Part shown: in pieces, positions 26,254-36,795 of the stretch | Layout: each line of letters begins with the position of its first letter | Numbering within the stretch: position 1 is the stretch's first letter | From: Pseudomonas sp. R5-89-07 | Lineage (GTDB): Bacteria > Pseudomonadota > Gammaproteobacteria > Pseudomonadales > Pseudomonadaceae | Direction of reading: 5' to 3' | Length of the DNA: 64,000 bases | Assembly (NCBI RefSeq): GCF_003851685.1 | Contig: NZ_CP027727.1 | Location: 992,001 to 1,056,000 of the forward strand | The notes under the pieces: model-generated | The model's database searches: none | Seen by the model: the letters and a program-made list of their open reading frames with translations, nothing else | What the model was told of the DNA's origin: nothing | Position numbers and translations under genes: made by a program

Positions 26254-27966
26254 ATGAAGTTAGCCATTGTTACCGCCTGCCCGAACGGCATGGTCACCAG
26301 TGTGCTGTGCGCCCGCTTGCTGGACGCCGCCGCCCAGCGCCAGGGCTGGAGCACCAGTGTTGAAGTAGTGGATGTGCAACGCCCGGACAGCCAGCTGTCC
26401 CAGGCGACCATCGATGACGCCGAGTGGGTATTGCTGGTCAGCAGCACGCCGGTGGATATGCAACGCTTTGTTGGCAAGCGCGTATTCCAGAGCACGCCGG
26501 CCCAGGCGTTGGCAGATGTCGAAGCGGTGCTGCGCCGGGGCGCCGAAGAGGCGCAGGTGCATGTGGCCAGCCAGGCACCGGCCCAACAGGCGCCGCGCAT
26601 TGTCGCGATCACCGCCTGCCCCACCGGCGTGGCCCACACGTTCATGGCCGCCGAGGCCTTGCAGCAGACCGCCAAGCGCCTGGGCTATGACTTGCAGGTC
26701 GAGACCCAGGGCTCGGTCGGTGCGCGCACGCCGTTGAGCCCGGAGGCCATCGCCAACGCCGACGTGGTGTTGCTGGCGGCGGACATTGAAGTAGCCACCG
26801 AACGCTTCGCCGGCAAGAAGATTTACCGCTGTGGCACCGGCATCGCCCTCAAGCAAGCCGAAACCACACTGAACAAGGCGCTGGCCGAGGGCGCGGTGGA
26901 AAACGCGGCCAGCGGTGCGGTGGCCAAGTCGGAAAAAACCGGGGTGTACAAGCACTTGCTCACCGGGGTGTCGTTCATGTTGCCCATGGTGGTGGCGGGC
27001 GGCTTGCTGATCGCCTTGTCCTTCGTGTTCGGCATCCATGCCTTCGAGGAAAAGGGCACCTTGGCGGCGGCGCTGAAAACCGTCGGCGACCAGGCCTTCA
27101 TGTTGATGGTGCCGTTGTTGGCGGGCTATATCGCTTATTCGATTGCCGACCGTCCTGGCCTGGCGCCGGGCATGATCGGCGGCTTGCTCGCGGGCACATT
27201 GGGGGCCGGGTTCATCGGCGGGATCTTTGCCGGCTTCCTGGCCGGTTACAGCGTCAAGCTGATCTCACGCGCGGTGCGATTGCCGCAAAGCCTGGAAGCA
27301 CTCAAGCCGATCCTGATTATCCCGTTGCTGGCGAGTCTGTTTACCGGCCTTGCGATGATCTACCTGGTGGGCCCTCCGGTGGCGCGGCTGCTGACGGGGT
27401 TGACGGATTTTCTCAGCACCATGGGCACCACCAACGCGGTGCTGTTGGGCATCCTGTTGGGCGGCATGATGTGTGTCGATCTGGGCGGGCCGATCAACAA
27501 GGCGGCGTATGCGTTTTCCGTCGGCCTGCTGGCGGCATCGAGTGGTGCGCCGATGGCCGCAACGATGGCGGCCGGCATGGTGCCGCCGATCGGCATGGGC
27601 ATCGCCACCTTCCTGGCCCGGCGCAAGTTCGCCCAGACTGAACGCGAAGCCGGCAAGGCCGCGATGATTCTCGGGCTGTGCTTCATTTCCGAAGGTGCCA
27701 TTCCGTTTGCCGCCAAGGACCCGTTACGGGTGATCCCGGCGAGTATTGCCGGCGGTGCGCTGACGGGGGCGCTGTCGATGTACTTCGGTTGCAAACTGGC
27801 TGCGCCTCACGGTGGATTGTTTGTGCTGGTGATTCCGAATGCGATGAACCATGCGCTGCTGTACCTGCTGGCGATTGTGGCTGGCAGTGTGCTGACTGGG
27901 TTGGTGTATGCGCTGATCAAGCGTCCGGAAGCGGTGGAGCTGAAGGTCGCCGCTGCCAAGGGCTGA
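26254..27966 (+). CDS. fruA: Fructose PTS permease EIIBC
   Basis: A 570-residue fructose transporter. It has two EIIB-type domains: a degenerate B' domain (ACPNGMVTSVL, residues 7 on) and EIIB with the phospho-cysteine in ITACPTGVAHTFMAAEAL. The EIIC membrane domain follows from about residue 230 with eight or more spans (MLPMVVAGGLLIALSFVFG). The ATG at 26254 is preferred over the adjacent GTG (26251). It completes the fruBKA phosphorelay. Confidence 0.95.
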   Translation: MKLAIVTACPNGMVTSVLCARLLDAAAQRQGWSTSVEVVDVQRPDSQLSQATIDDAEWVLLVSSTPVDMQRFVGKRVFQSTPAQALADVEAVLRRGAEEAQVHVASQAPAQQAPRIVAITACPTGVAHTFMAAEALQQTAKRLGYDLQVETQGSVGARTPLSPEAIANADVVLLAADIEVATERFAGKKIYRCGTGIALKQAETTLNKALAEGAVENAASGAVAKSEKTGVYKHLLTGVSFMLPMVVAGGLLIALSFVFGIHAFEEKGTLAAALKTVGDQAFMLMVPLLAGYIAYSIADRPGLAPGMIGGLLAGTLGAGFIGGIFAGFLAGYSVKLISRAVRLPQSLEALKPILIIPLLASLFTGLAMIYLVGPPVARLLTGLTDFLSTMGTTNAVLLGILLGGMMCVDLGGPINKAAYAFSVGLLAASSGAPMAATMAAGMVPPIGMGIATFLARRKFAQTEREAGKAAMILGLCFISEGAIPFAAKDPLRVIPASIAGGALTGALSMYFGCKLAAPHGGLFVLVIPNAMNHALLYLLAIVAGSVLTGLVYALIKRPEAVELKVAAAKG

Positions 27967-27979
27967 TGAGGTTCGAAAA

Positions 27980-28007
27980 TGTGGGAGGGGGCTTGTCCCC
28001 TCCCACA
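27980..28007. repeat. REP palindrome, compact form, copy 2
   Basis: 28-base palindrome with one base change from the 5376-5403 copy (GCTTGTCCCC). It lies 13 bases after the fruA stop and may serve as its transcript end. Confidence 0.85.
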
Positions 28008-28033
28008 TCTGATCTTCAGTGTTTCTGAGGTCG

Positions 28034-28051
28034 GTGTCATAACTGTTTCAT
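28034..28051 (+). promoter_or_regulatory. Candidate Pho box
   Basis: GTGTCAT-AACT-GTTTCAT fits two PhoB half sites (CTGTCAT-like) with the standard 4-base spacer, 47 bases before the phoD-like ATG. PhoB control of a phosphatase is expected, which supports the call. Confidence 0.6.
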
Positions 28052-28097
28052 CGCCGCATGCTTAAGTGGCCCTTTTGATACTCAAGAGGGCACCCGC

Positions 28098-29639
28098 ATG
28101 AGCCACTTCGACCTCGGCCGTCGCCGCGTGATGCAAGCTGTCGGCGCCGGCCTGCTGCTGCCGAGCCTGGCGCCGGCGGTGATTGCGTCGGTCAAGGACC
28201 GCCCGCAGCTCACCGACGGTGTGCAGTCCGGCGACCTGCTGGGCGACCGGGCGATGATCTGGAGCCGTAGCGACCGCCCGGCGCGGATGGTGGTGGAGTG
28301 GGACACCCGCAGTGTGTTCAGCAACCCACGCCGATTCGTCTCGCCCCTGGCCGATAACCGCAGTGATTTCACGGCCCGCGTCGAACTCACCGGGCTGCCC
28401 GCCGACCAGGCGATTTTCTACCGTGTGCATTTCGAAGACGCCCAGACCGGCATCGCCAGCGAGCCGTGGTTCGGCCACCTGCGCAGCGTGCCGCAACAGC
28501 GCCGCGACATTCGCTTTGTGTGGAGTGGCGACACCGTCGGCCAGGGCTTCGGCATCAACCCGGACATCGGCGGCATGCGCATCTATGAGGCCATGCGCCT
28601 GCGCCTGCCGGACTTCTTTATCCACAGTGGTGACACCATCTACGCCGACGGCCCGGTGCCGGCGCAATTGACCACCGAGGGCGGGCGCATCTGGCGCAAT
28701 ATCACCACCGAAGCCAAGAGCAAAGTCGCCGAAACCCTCGATGAATATCGCGGCAACTACCGCTACAACCTGCTGGACGAAAACGTGCGGCGCTTCAATG
28801 CCGAGGTGCCGCAGATCTGGCAATGGGACGACCACGAGGTGATCAATAACTGGTCATCGAGCAAACAATTGGACGAGCGTTACCAGACCCGCGACATCAA
28901 CACCCTGGTCGGCCGTGCGCGCCAGGCCTGGCTGGAATATTCACCGATGCGCCGGCAAAGCGCCGACGGAGGCGGACGGATTTATCGCAAGCTCAGCTAT
29001 GGGCCGCTGCTGGATGTGTTCGTGCTGGATATGCGCAGTTATCGCGGCCCCAACGACGACAACCTGGGCGCTGAAAAACCCTTCCTCGGACGCGAACAAC
29101 TGGACTGGCTCAAGCGCGAACTCAAGGCCTCCCAGGCGCAGTGGAAGGTGGTCGCGGCCGACATGCCGATCGGGCTGGGCGTGCCGGACGGTGAGGTCAG
29201 CCCTGGCGTGCCACGCTGGGAAGCCATCGCCAACGGCGACCCCGGCGCGGCGCAGGGGCGTGAGCTGGAAATTGCCGAGTTGCTGGGGTTCCTGCGGGCG
29301 CACAAGGTGCGTAACCACGTCTGGCTGACCGCTGACGTGCACTATTGCGCCGCGCATCACTACCACCCGGATCGCGCGGCGTTCCAGGATTTCGAACCGT
29401 TCTGGGAGTTTGTCGCCGGGCCGTTGAATGCCGGCAGCTTCGGGCCCAATCCGCTGGACAAGACCTTCGGGCCAGAGGTGGTGTTCGAGAAAGCGCCGCC
29501 TGCGCAAAACACTTCGCCGTTTGCCGGGTTTCAGTTTTTTGGCGAAGTGCAGATTGATGGGCAGACGGCGGAGTTGACGGTGATCCTCCGAGACTTGGAC
29601 GGCGTCTCGGTGTTCGAACAAAAGCTGCAGCCGGTCTGA
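28098..29639 (+). CDS. phoD: PhoD-family alkaline phosphatase
   Basis: A 513-residue exported phosphoesterase. The N-terminus has a twin-arginine signal (LGRRRVMQAVGAGLLLPSLA). After a beta-sandwich domain, the metallophosphatase core shows SGDTIYADGP, QWDDHEVINNW and the late TADVHYCAAHHY, which supply calcium/iron ligands in this family. It releases phosphate from phosphodiesters or monoesters in the periplasm or outside. A Pho box precedes it. It stands alone between fruA and piuB. Confidence 0.9.
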   Translation: MSHFDLGRRRVMQAVGAGLLLPSLAPAVIASVKDRPQLTDGVQSGDLLGDRAMIWSRSDRPARMVVEWDTRSVFSNPRRFVSPLADNRSDFTARVELTGLPADQAIFYRVHFEDAQTGIASEPWFGHLRSVPQQRRDIRFVWSGDTVGQGFGINPDIGGMRIYEAMRLRLPDFFIHSGDTIYADGPVPAQLTTEGGRIWRNITTEAKSKVAETLDEYRGNYRYNLLDENVRRFNAEVPQIWQWDDHEVINNWSSSKQLDERYQTRDINTLVGRARQAWLEYSPMRRQSADGGGRIYRKLSYGPLLDVFVLDMRSYRGPNDDNLGAEKPFLGREQLDWLKRELKASQAQWKVVAADMPIGLGVPDGEVSPGVPRWEAIANGDPGAAQGRELEIAELLGFLRAHKVRNHVWLTADVHYCAAHHYHPDRAAFQDFEPFWEFVAGPLNAGSFGPNPLDKTFGPEVVFEKAPPAQNTSPFAGFQFFGEVQIDGQTAELTVILRDLDGVSVFEQKLQPV

Positions 29640-29702
29640 CCAGGAACGCGGTGAAAAAGTGCGGGAGGGGATGAGCCCCAATGCAAGCCAGTTAAGGCTT
29701 TC

Positions 29703-29800
29703 TGTAGGAGCGAGCTTGCTCGCGAAGAACTCAGGGCACCGCGTCTATTCAGAATGAACGCGTTGCCTGGGTGTTTTTCGCGAGCAAGCTCGCTCCTACA
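29703..29800. repeat. REPIN, GTAGGAGCGAGC family, copy 2
   Basis: 98-base doublet with arms matching the copy at 12900-12999 and an unrelated middle. It sits between the convergent phoD and piuB genes. A degenerate REP-like stretch (GTGCGGGAGGGG) precedes it near 29659. Confidence 0.92.
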
Positions 29801-29818
29801 GGGGTTACGGTGTTTTTT

Positions 29819-32344
29819 TCAGTACACATCCCGGCGATAGCGGCCTTGTTCGATCAGGCGCTCCACCGCTTCACTGCCGAGGATATCCACCAGCGCCTGA
29901 TCCACACCTGTGGCCATTCCCTGCAAACTGCCGCACACATAAATCGCTGCACCTTCGGCCAGCCATCTGCGCAACACATCCGCCGACTCACGCAGGCGAT
30001 CCTGCACGTAGATTTTCTCGGCCTGGTCCCGCGAGAACGCCAGGTCCAGCAGGGCCAGGTCACCGCTGGCCAGCCAGCCTTGCAGTTCTTCCTGGCACAA
30101 ATAGTCGTGAGCGATATGGCGTTCGCCAAACAGCAGCCAGTTACGCTGCTGACCGTCGGCAATGCGCGCCTTGAGCAAGCTGCGCAGGCCGGCCAGGCCA
30201 GTGCCGTTGCCCAGCAGGATCAGCGGCACCGGCGCATCGGGCAGGTGGAAGCCACTGTTGCGGCGCAGGCGCAGGCTGATGCCCGCGCCGATGGCGGCGT
30301 GTTCGGTCAGCCAGCCGGAACCCAGGCCGAGGCTGCCATTTGCATGCCGCTCCTGGCGCACGATCAGCTCCAGCACGCCGTCGCTGGCAATCGAGGCGAT
30401 GGAGTATTCCCGCAGGCTCAGCGGTATCAGCGCATCGACCAGGGCCTGGGCGTGCAGGCCGACCAGGTGCGTACGGTTCTCCGGCAGTTGGCGCGTGGCC
30501 AGGGCCTGGTTGAGCGTTTGCGAAAGGCTCTCGATCAACACGCCGTCGCTGCCCGCGAGGCCGAGCCCTTCCAGGAAGTGTTCGACGGCCTGCGGGCCAT
30601 TGCGCGGCAGGACTTCCACCAGGTCACCGGCCAGCCAACTGACCGGTGCGGACGGCGTGAGGCCCAGCAGGTACACGGCGGAACCGACGCTGCCAGGGTT
30701 GAGCAGGCTGCGTTGGCTCAGGGTCCAGGTTTCAAACCGGGCTGCTTGCCAAGCCGCAGCCGGCGCGTGACCGGTGAGCTGGCCGAGCTGTTGTTGCCAG
30801 GTCAGCAAGGCGTCGGCATCGCCGCTGTCGACTTCCACCGGCGCAAACAGCGGGTTGCCGCCCTGGTGGGTCAGCCAGAAATGCAGGCGCCGGGCAAAGC
30901 CGCAGAAGTGCTCGTACTGCCGATCACCCAAGGCCAGCACCGAGTAATTCATACCCTTGAGCGACACATCCTGGCCCAGCACGCTGCGTTCAAAGCCACG
31001 AGCGCTGTCGGGCGCTTCACCGTCGCCGAACGTGCTGACCACGAACAGCGCATTTTCCGACTGGCTCAGGTCGTGCTGGCTAAGGCTGCCCAGGGGCTGA
31101 ACCTTCACTGGCAATCCTGCCGCCTGCAACTGCCCGGCCGTCTGCCAGGCCAATTGTTCGGCGAAACCGCTCTGGCTGGCAAAGCCGATCAACCAGGCCG
31201 GGGTATCGCTGGCGTGGGCGTCCAGACCCTTGCGCGCGTCCCTGACCTGACGTTTCTTGCGGCGTCGATCAAGGTAGAGCAGCCAGCCGGTAATGAAGAA
31301 CAGTGGCATGCACAACGCGCTCACGGTGAGCACGATCCGTCCCACCAAGCCCCAGTAGCTGCCGGTGTGCAGCGCATAGACGCTGGTCAGCAACTGCGCC
31401 TTGTAGCTTTTGCTGGCGTAGCGGTCATGGGATTTGACCTCGCCGGTGGCCGGGTCCAGGTTGATCTGGTTCAGCGCACGGTCATGGGGCGAGTCTTCCA
31501 GCAGGTAAAACACGGTGGCCGGTTGCCCGGCGACGGCCGGCATGCGGATGTTGTAGGCGCTCAAGCCCGGGCCGGCGTTGCTGTAGATGCTGCTCCACAT
31601 CGCTTCGTAGTTGGCCACGGGTGCCGGGCCTGCGGGCGGCGGGCCGCGCTTGCGCATGCGCTCGTTCTGCGGCGCATCGGAGAGCAGTTGGGTCACGCCA
31701 CGGTTGAACCAGTCGTAGGACCAATACAGCCCGGTCAGCGCGGCCAGCAGGTAGAACAGCAGGCACCAGGTGCCGAACACCGAGTGCAGGTCCCAATTGA
31801 AGCTGCGGCCCTTTTTGCGCCAGTCCAGGGTCAACCACACGCGCCAGTTGGCGACCTGGCGCGGCCAGCGCAGGTACAGGCCGGAAAGGCAGAAGAACAG
31901 CAGGATCAGGGTGCAGGCGCCGGTGATGTTGCGTCCGGTGTCGCCCATGGCGAGGAAACGGTGCAACTGCAGGATAAAGCCGAAGACATCCTGGCCGATG
32001 GCGTCACCCACGTAATCGCCGGTGTAAGGGTCGAAGTAGCGCATCTGGCCACGGCGCTCGCCCGGTGGTGGGGTGAAGGACACACGGCCGGCGTTGCCGC
32101 TTTCGCTTTCCACCCACAGCATCGCGACGGTCTTGCCTTCGGTAGCTTCCAGCTTACGTACCAGCTCGGCGGGCGGTAGTACACCCGCCTCACGTTTTTG
32201 CACGTTCAAGACCGTGGGGTTGAGCGCCCGCAGGATTTCATCCTGGAAGGAGTACGCAGCCCCGGTGACCCCCATCAAGGCCAGCACCAGCCCGGCCGTG
32301 ATGCCGAAGAACCAATGCAACTGGAACAGGGTTTTCTTCAACAC
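29819..32344 (-). CDS. piuB: PepSY-flavodoxin-reductase fusion, PiuB-like
   Basis: An 841-residue membrane flavoprotein. Residues 1-370 are a PepSY-associated membrane domain with four spans ([80 protein letters not shown]). A flavodoxin domain (about 385-520, [19 protein letters not shown]) and an FNR-like FAD/NADPH domain (about 550-841, ending [19 protein letters not shown]) follow. The architecture fits a reductase passing electrons to periplasmic ferric siderophores. Next to piuA, as PA4513 is in P. aeruginosa, but piuA has its own terminator. Confidence 0.88.
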   Translation of the reverse strand: MLKKTLFQLHWFFGITAGLVLALMGVTGAAYSFQDEILRALNPTVLNVQKREAGVLPPAELVRKLEATEGKTVAMLWVESESGNAGRVSFTPPPGERRGQMRYFDPYTGDYVGDAIGQDVFGFILQLHRFLAMGDTGRNITGACTLILLFFCLSGLYLRWPRQVANWRVWLTLDWRKKGRSFNWDLHSVFGTWCLLFYLLAALTGLYWSYDWFNRGVTQLLSDAPQNERMRKRGPPPAGPAPVANYEAMWSSIYSNAGPGLSAYNIRMPAVAGQPATVFYLLEDSPHDRALNQINLDPATGEVKSHDRYASKSYKAQLLTSVYALHTGSYWGLVGRIVLTVSALCMPLFFITGWLLYLDRRRKKRQVRDARKGLDAHASDTPAWLIGFASQSGFAEQLAWQTAGQLQAAGLPVKVQPLGSLSQHDLSQSENALFVVSTFGDGEAPDSARGFERSVLGQDVSLKGMNYSVLALGDRQYEHFCGFARRLHFWLTHQGGNPLFAPVEVDSGDADALLTWQQQLGQLTGHAPAAAWQAARFETWTLSQRSLLNPGSVGSAVYLLGLTPSAPVSWLAGDLVEVLPRNGPQAVEHFLEGLGLAGSDGVLIESLSQTLNQALATRQLPENRTHLVGLHAQALVDALIPLSLREYSIASIASDGVLELIVRQERHANGSLGLGSGWLTEHAAIGAGISLRLRRNSGFHLPDAPVPLILLGNGTGLAGLRSLLKARIADGQQRNWLLFGERHIAHDYLCQEELQGWLASGDLALLDLAFSRDQAEKIYVQDRLRESADVLRRWLAEGAAIYVCGSLQGMATGVDQALVDILGSEAVERLIEQGRYRRDVY

Positions 32345-32416
32345 GTCGGAGCGCCTCGCTTAGCTGGATATAGGTGTCACGGCGCGCATTATGCCGTGAG
32401 TTGCCGGGAAACACGC

Positions 32417-32447
32417 AAAAGCCCCGCGCATTCGATGCGTGGGGCTT
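32417..32447 (-). terminator. Terminator after piuA
   Basis: AAGCCCCACGCAT-CGA-ATGCGCGGGGCTT on the minus strand, followed by TTGCG, between the piuA stop and piuB start. It should separate piuB from piuA. Confidence 0.8.
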
Positions 32448-32468
32448 GGGGCTGAACCTGGGCCGCGG

Positions 32469-34769
32469 TTAGAAGTGGAAGCTGGTAGTCAACAACGCCG
32501 TACGACCGGCCGCCTGGTTGGCGAAGTGCGTGGAGAAGGCCTTGTCGTAGTAGGTTTTGTCGGTCAGGTTCTGCACATTCAACTGCAGGTCGACGTTCTT
32601 GGTCAGCTTGTAGCTGGCCATGGCGTCGTAGCGGGTGTAGGACGGCACGTACACGGTGTTGCCCGCATCCCCGTAAACCTCGTCGACGTAGAAGGCGCCG
32701 CCGCCGACTGTCAGCTTGGGCGTGATGTCGTAGGTGGTCCACAGGCTGAAGGAGTTCTTCGGCGTGTTGGGCATCTGGTTGCCTTTGTTGGAACCGGCGC
32801 TCACCACACCGTTACGCCCGTTGAGACCGGATTTGACCAGTTCGCTGTCCAGGTAGGTGTACCCGGCGAACACTTGCCAGTGCTCGGTCAGCTTGCCGCT
32901 GGCCGACAATTCGACGCCGTCGACCTGGGATTCGCCGGCGTTCTCGTAGGTGAGCGCATCCACCAGCACGCGGGTGTTTTTCTTCTCGGTGCGGAACACG
33001 GCAGCGGTCAGGGACAGGCGGTCGTGGAACAGGTCCCACTTGGTGCCCAGCTCATAGTTGACGGTTTCTTCCGGCTGCAGGTCGCTGGTGGCGGCACCGG
33101 CAGACAGCGGGTTGCCGTCGGAACCTTCGCCCACCAGGCCGCCGGCCGGCGTGGCCGATGTCGCATAGGAGGCGTAGATGCTGCCATTGTCCAAAGGCTT
33201 CCACACCAGGCCTGCCTGCCAGTTGAAGAACTGACTGTCATCCTTGATTTTGCTGCGGGCTTTCACGGTCGCACTTGGCACGGCGTTGGTGTTGGCCTCG
33301 GTGTCGAACGTGTCGTAGCGCAGGCCCACGTTCAACAGCCATTTCGGGTCCAGCTCGATGGTGTCGAACACATAGGCGGCGCGGCTGGTGGCCTTGGTGT
33401 TGGTGCCGTTGTAGTTGCGCGCGACGCTGCCGTTCCAGGCATCGTCCGGGTTCGGGTTGCTCAGCGAAGTGCACTGGCCGCCCAGGCTGCCCTTGGCCAC
33501 GGTGCATATCGGGTTGGCGTTGGGGCTGACGGTGTAGCCGCTGACACGGGTTTCTTCACCGGTGAATTCCAGGCCGGTGGAGTAGGTGTTCTTGAACCCC
33601 AGTGCCTGGAAACTGCCGAACAGGTCGGTCTGGTTGGTGGTCGTGGTGGTAGTGGATACGCGGGTGTTGGCGCGGCGCCACACGGTGCCGAACTTGTTGA
33701 CGTTGAGCTTGCTGTCATCCGGTTGGGTGAGCACGTAGTCCTGGCCGGTGCTGCCGTGGCGCAGGGTGTTTTTCAGCGTCATGTTGTCGTTCAGGTCATG
33801 CTCGATGGAGAAGGTGCTGATGTCGGCGCGGGTCTTGCGGAAATCGCGGCTTTTCAACCCGTAGAAATTGTTGCTGTCGCCGCCGTCGTTGGGTTTGTCG
33901 TGCACGTGGGCCGTGGCGGTCGCCGAACCGTAGCCATACGGGACACCCGAATCCGGCAGGTCGTCGCTTTCCATGTGGTAGTAGCTGAGGTTGACGCGGG
34001 TCGGTGTGCCCAGGCCGAAGGTCAGCGACGGTGCCACGCCCCAACGGTCGTAATTGATCGCATCGCGACCGGCTACGTTCTGTTCGTGGCTCATCAGGTT
34101 CAGGCGGAATGCAGCGCTGTCGTCGAGGAACTGGCGGTTCACGTCCAGCACATAGCGGCGCGTCTGGTCGGAACCGTAGGTGAAGCCGCCGTTGGTGAAA
34201 TCCCGCGCCTGCGGGGTTTTGCTCACCAGGTTGAGGCTGCCACCGGCTGAGCCGCGACCGCCGAACGACGAGTTCGGGCCCTTGCTGACCTCGATGGATT
34301 CGATGTCGAAAATCTCACGACTCTGGCCGCCGGTATCGCGCACGCCGTCCAGGTAGGTGTCGCCCTGGGCGTCGAAACCGCGGATGAATGGACGGTCGCC
34401 CTGGGGGTTGCCGCCTTCACCGGCGCCGAAGGTAATGCCCGGTACGGTGCGCAAGGCATCCTGTAGCGAGGTGGCGGCGGTGTCCTTGAGCACTTGCTGC
34501 GGGACCACGGTGACCGAGCGCGGGGTGTCTACCAGCGGTGCGGTGTATTTCTGCGAAGAGGCTTTTTCTACCTGGTAGGAGGGGGTGTCCTGCTCCTGGC
34601 CGGTGATGTTGGTAGCGCCGAGGGAGATAGGGGTGCGCTCGCCTTGTGGTTCGGTGTTTTCAGCCGCCTGCGCCAAATGGGCGGCAGAGCTGGCGCTGAG
34701 GGCAACGCCGATGGCCGAAGCCAGCATGCGTGGTGAACTGGCGGTTGTTGTTGGTTTAGTGCGCGACAT
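32469..34769 (-). CDS. piuA: TonB-dependent catecholate siderophore receptor PiuA/Fiu-like
   Basis: A 766-residue outer-membrane receptor. A signal peptide (residues 1-36, cut near LAQAAENT) is followed by a plug domain with [20 protein letters not shown] and [15 protein letters not shown], then a 22-strand barrel ending in the C-terminal aromatic SFHF. It imports ferric catecholates with TonB energy. The ATG at 34767-34769 is chosen over an ORF start 21 codons upstream. Divergent from piuC. The name rests on the piuB-piuA-piuC order shared with P. aeruginosa. Confidence 0.92.
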   Translation of the reverse strand: MSRTKPTTTASSPRMLASAIGVALSASSAAHLAQAAENTEPQGERTPISLGATNITGQEQDTPSYQVEKASSQKYTAPLVDTPRSVTVVPQQVLKDTAATSLQDALRTVPGITFGAGEGGNPQGDRPFIRGFDAQGDTYLDGVRDTGGQSREIFDIESIEVSKGPNSSFGGRGSAGGSLNLVSKTPQARDFTNGGFTYGSDQTRRYVLDVNRQFLDDSAAFRLNLMSHEQNVAGRDAINYDRWGVAPSLTFGLGTPTRVNLSYYHMESDDLPDSGVPYGYGSATATAHVHDKPNDGGDSNNFYGLKSRDFRKTRADISTFSIEHDLNDNMTLKNTLRHGSTGQDYVLTQPDDSKLNVNKFGTVWRRANTRVSTTTTTTNQTDLFGSFQALGFKNTYSTGLEFTGEETRVSGYTVSPNANPICTVAKGSLGGQCTSLSNPNPDDAWNGSVARNYNGTNTKATSRAAYVFDTIELDPKWLLNVGLRYDTFDTEANTNAVPSATVKARSKIKDDSQFFNWQAGLVWKPLDNGSIYASYATSATPAGGLVGEGSDGNPLSAGAATSDLQPEETVNYELGTKWDLFHDRLSLTAAVFRTEKKNTRVLVDALTYENAGESQVDGVELSASGKLTEHWQVFAGYTYLDSELVKSGLNGRNGVVSAGSNKGNQMPNTPKNSFSLWTTYDITPKLTVGGGAFYVDEVYGDAGNTVYVPSYTRYDAMASYKLTKNVDLQLNVQNLTDKTYYDKAFSTHFANQAAGRTALLTTSFHF

Positions 34770-34830
34770 GACGTGTCCTTTCCCCAAGGATGTGAGGTCG
34801 CGGAATATAGGGGTAACAAGACTTTCTATC

Positions 34831-34857
34831 AATTGCGATACATTGCTATTCGCATTG
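34831..34857. promoter_or_regulatory. Weak Fur-box-like site between piuA and piuC
   Basis: An AT-rich stretch in the divergent region (34770-34974) reads AATGCGAATAGCAATGTAT on the minus strand, about 12 of 19 matches to a remembered Fur-type sequence. Iron repression of piuA is expected; the site itself is weak. Confidence 0.4.
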
Positions 34858-34974
34858 AATTTACATTCTTTACACTTTCGCCTTACGGTTTTTGCGCGCT
34901 GGTTCGTCCCGGCGTTTTACAGGGAGGATAAGAATCAATACCATTGGCGCCTTTCCGATCTCAGGTATTGCCCC

Positions 34975-35655
34975 ATGTTGCTGCACATTCCCGGCCTGTT
35001 CTCTCGCGAGGAGGTGCAGCGCATTCGCCAAGCCCTGGAAGAGGCCGAATGGGCCGACGGCAAAGTCACCGCCGGGCATCAATCGGCCAAGGCCAAACAC
35101 AACCTGCAATTGCCCGAAGGCCATCCGTTGGCCAAGGAAATCGGCGCGGCGATGCTCGAGCGCTTGTGGAGCAACCCGCTGTTTATGTCAGCGGCGTTAC
35201 CGCACAAGGTGTTTCCGCCGTTGCTCAACTGTTACACCGCCGGCGGCAGTTTTGACTTCCATATCGACAACGCCGTGCGCCAACCCAAAGGCAGTCACGA
35301 GCGAGTGCGCACCGACCTGTCATCCACGCTGTTCTTCAGCGACCCCGACGAATACGACGGCGGCGAACTGGAAATCCAGGACACCTTCGGCCTGCAGCGC
35401 GTCAAGCTTCCCGCCGGCGACATGGTGCTGTACCCCGGCTCCAGCCTGCACAAGGTCAACGCGGTGACCCGCGGTGCGCGCTACGCCTCGTTCTTCTGGA
35501 CCCAAAGCCTGGTGCGTGAAGACAGTCAACGCACCCTGCTGTTCGAAATGGACGGCGCCATCCAGCAACTGAGCCGCGACGTGCCCGACCACCCGGCGCT
35601 GATCCAGCTTACGGGTACCTATCACAACCTGTTGCGTCGCTGGGTCGAGGTCTGA
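34975..35655 (+). CDS. piuC: PKHD-type Fe(II)/2-oxoglutarate hydroxylase PiuC
   Basis: A 226-residue prolyl-4-hydroxylase-like dioxygenase. [10 protein letters not shown] gives the HxD metal pair; the distal histidine is in [15 protein letters not shown], with the 2-oxoglutarate arginine close after. Length equals the YbiX/PiuC family (about 226). The ATG at 34975 is chosen; the open frame runs back through the piuA promoter. The target is unknown; it is linked to iron-siderophore uptake and is followed one base later by the Sel1 gene. Confidence 0.92.
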   Translation: MLLHIPGLFSREEVQRIRQALEEAEWADGKVTAGHQSAKAKHNLQLPEGHPLAKEIGAAMLERLWSNPLFMSAALPHKVFPPLLNCYTAGGSFDFHIDNAVRQPKGSHERVRTDLSSTLFFSDPDEYDGGELEIQDTFGLQRVKLPAGDMVLYPGSSLHKVNAVTRGARYASFFWTQSLVREDSQRTLLFEMDGAIQQLSRDVPDHPALIQLTGTYHNLLRRWVEV

Positions 35656-35656
35656 G

Positions 35657-36439
35657 ATGGGGTTCCTGCTGCGTCGCCAGGAAGTGCTCAATGTCGAACA
35701 ATTGCAATCGATGCTCGATGATTCCCCGGTGCGCGCCGCCCAGGCGATCCTGATCGCGGCCAGGGAAGGTGTGGTCGATGCCCAGGCCCTGCTCGGGCAG
35801 ATCCTGCTGGAAGGGCGAGGCATCGCCCGCGATGAAGCGCTGGCGCTGCGCTGGTTCCGTATTGCCGCGCAGGTTGGGCACTTGATGGCGCGCAATATGG
35901 CCGGGCGTTGCCTGGAGCACGGTTGGGGCTGTGCGGCCGATGAGGCGGCGGCTGCGCGGGAATACCGGCTGGCAGCAGAGGCCGGGTTGGATTGGGGGCA
36001 GTACAACTATGCCAATCTATTGGCGACCGGTCGTGGCGTTGTGCAAGATCAGGCCCAAGCGCTGATGCTTTATCGCCAGGCGGCAGAGCAGGGCCATGCC
36101 AAGTCGATGAACCTGGTGGGGCGTTATCTGGAGGATGGGCAATATTGCCCAAGGGATTTTGACGCGGCCGTAGAGTGGTACCGGCGTTCAGCCGAGGCCG
36201 GGGATTTTCGTGGGCAGTTCAGTTATGCGGCGGTGTTGGCGGACAGTGGCCAAATCGAAGCGGCCCTGGAGTGGTTGTACAAGGCGCTGGCAGGTGGGAA
36301 TCTCAAGTTCCTGCGAGTCTCCTCTAATGCATTGGCGTCTGCCGATGATCCACGCGTTCGTGCGATGGCACAGGTTTACCAAGAACACGCAGACCAACTG
36401 GAAACGGCTCTCTGGAACAAAGTCGATGAACGGCGATGA
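35657..36439 (+). CDS. Sel1-repeat (TPR-like) protein
   Basis: A 260-residue helical-repeat protein. Several Sel1 repeats of about 36 residues are visible (AQALLGQILLEGRGIARDEA, ARNMAGRCLEHGWGCAADEA, GQYNYANLLATGRGVVQDQA, SMNLVGRYLEDGQYCPRDFD). Such repeats mediate protein contacts. It starts one base after piuC and is likely cotranscribed; the same pair occurs in P. aeruginosa. No signal peptide is seen. Confidence 0.88.
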   Translation: MGFLLRRQEVLNVEQLQSMLDDSPVRAAQAILIAAREGVVDAQALLGQILLEGRGIARDEALALRWFRIAAQVGHLMARNMAGRCLEHGWGCAADEAAAAREYRLAAEAGLDWGQYNYANLLATGRGVVQDQAQALMLYRQAAEQGHAKSMNLVGRYLEDGQYCPRDFDAAVEWYRRSAEAGDFRGQFSYAAVLADSGQIEAALEWLYKALAGGNLKFLRVSSNALASADDPRVRAMAQVYQEHADQLETALWNKVDERR

Positions 36440-36469
36440 ATCGAGGTTGTTGCCCCAAGTTAAATCACT

Positions 36470-36488
36470 ATGATTAAGCTTGAATCAT
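36470..36488. promoter_or_regulatory. Palindromic operator of the toxin-antitoxin pair
   Basis: ATGATT-AAGCTTG-AATCAT, a perfect 6+6 palindrome 40 bases before the antitoxin start. A second partial half site (AATCA) follows at 36493-36497. Fits autoregulation by the ribbon-helix-helix antitoxin. Confidence 0.6.
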
Positions 36489-36528
36489 ATTCAATCACTT
36501 GCGCCAGATATCCCCGAGGAGCGTCTTC

Positions 36529-36795
36529 ATGGGTGCCGACACCAAAGTAATGACCGCTCACATTCCCACCGCTCTCGCTCAGAAAGTCGACCAGATGGCC
36601 GCGCGCATGGACCGCTCGCGTGGATGGGTGGTGAAGCAAGCGCTTGCCGATTGGGTCGATCAAGAGGAAGAGCGCAGTCGTTTGACGCTTGAGGCGATGG
36701 CGGATGTCGATGCGGGTCGCGTGATTGATCATCAGGCAGTGCAGGCTTGGGCTGACAGCCTGGGTACGGACTCGCCGCTGCCGGTTCCGCGCTGA
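36529..36795 (+). CDS. Ribbon-helix-helix antitoxin, CopG/ParD-like
   Basis: An 88-residue protein with an RHH domain: a strand (VMTAHIPTALAQKVDQMAAR) and two helices (MDRSRGWVVKQALADWVDQE). The acidic C-terminus should bind the toxin. The ATG at 36529 has GAGGAG upstream; a TTG ten codons earlier is the alternative. Its stop overlaps the toxin start (TGATG). It likely represses its own promoter and neutralises the downstream ParE/RelE toxin. Confidence 0.85.
   Translation: MGADTKVMTAHIPTALAQKVDQMAARMDRSRGWVVKQALADWVDQEEERSRLTLEAMADVDAGRVIDHQAVQAWADSLGTDSPLPVPR

Noticed and set aside
29771..32179. 802-codon plus-strand open frame
   Set aside because: It is antisense to piuB, whose domains are clear; long shadow frames are expected with GC-rich third positions. 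Low-complexity Q/A/R/H composition.
32439..34250. 603-codon plus-strand open frame
   Set aside because: Antisense to piuA, glycine/valine-rich with no domain.
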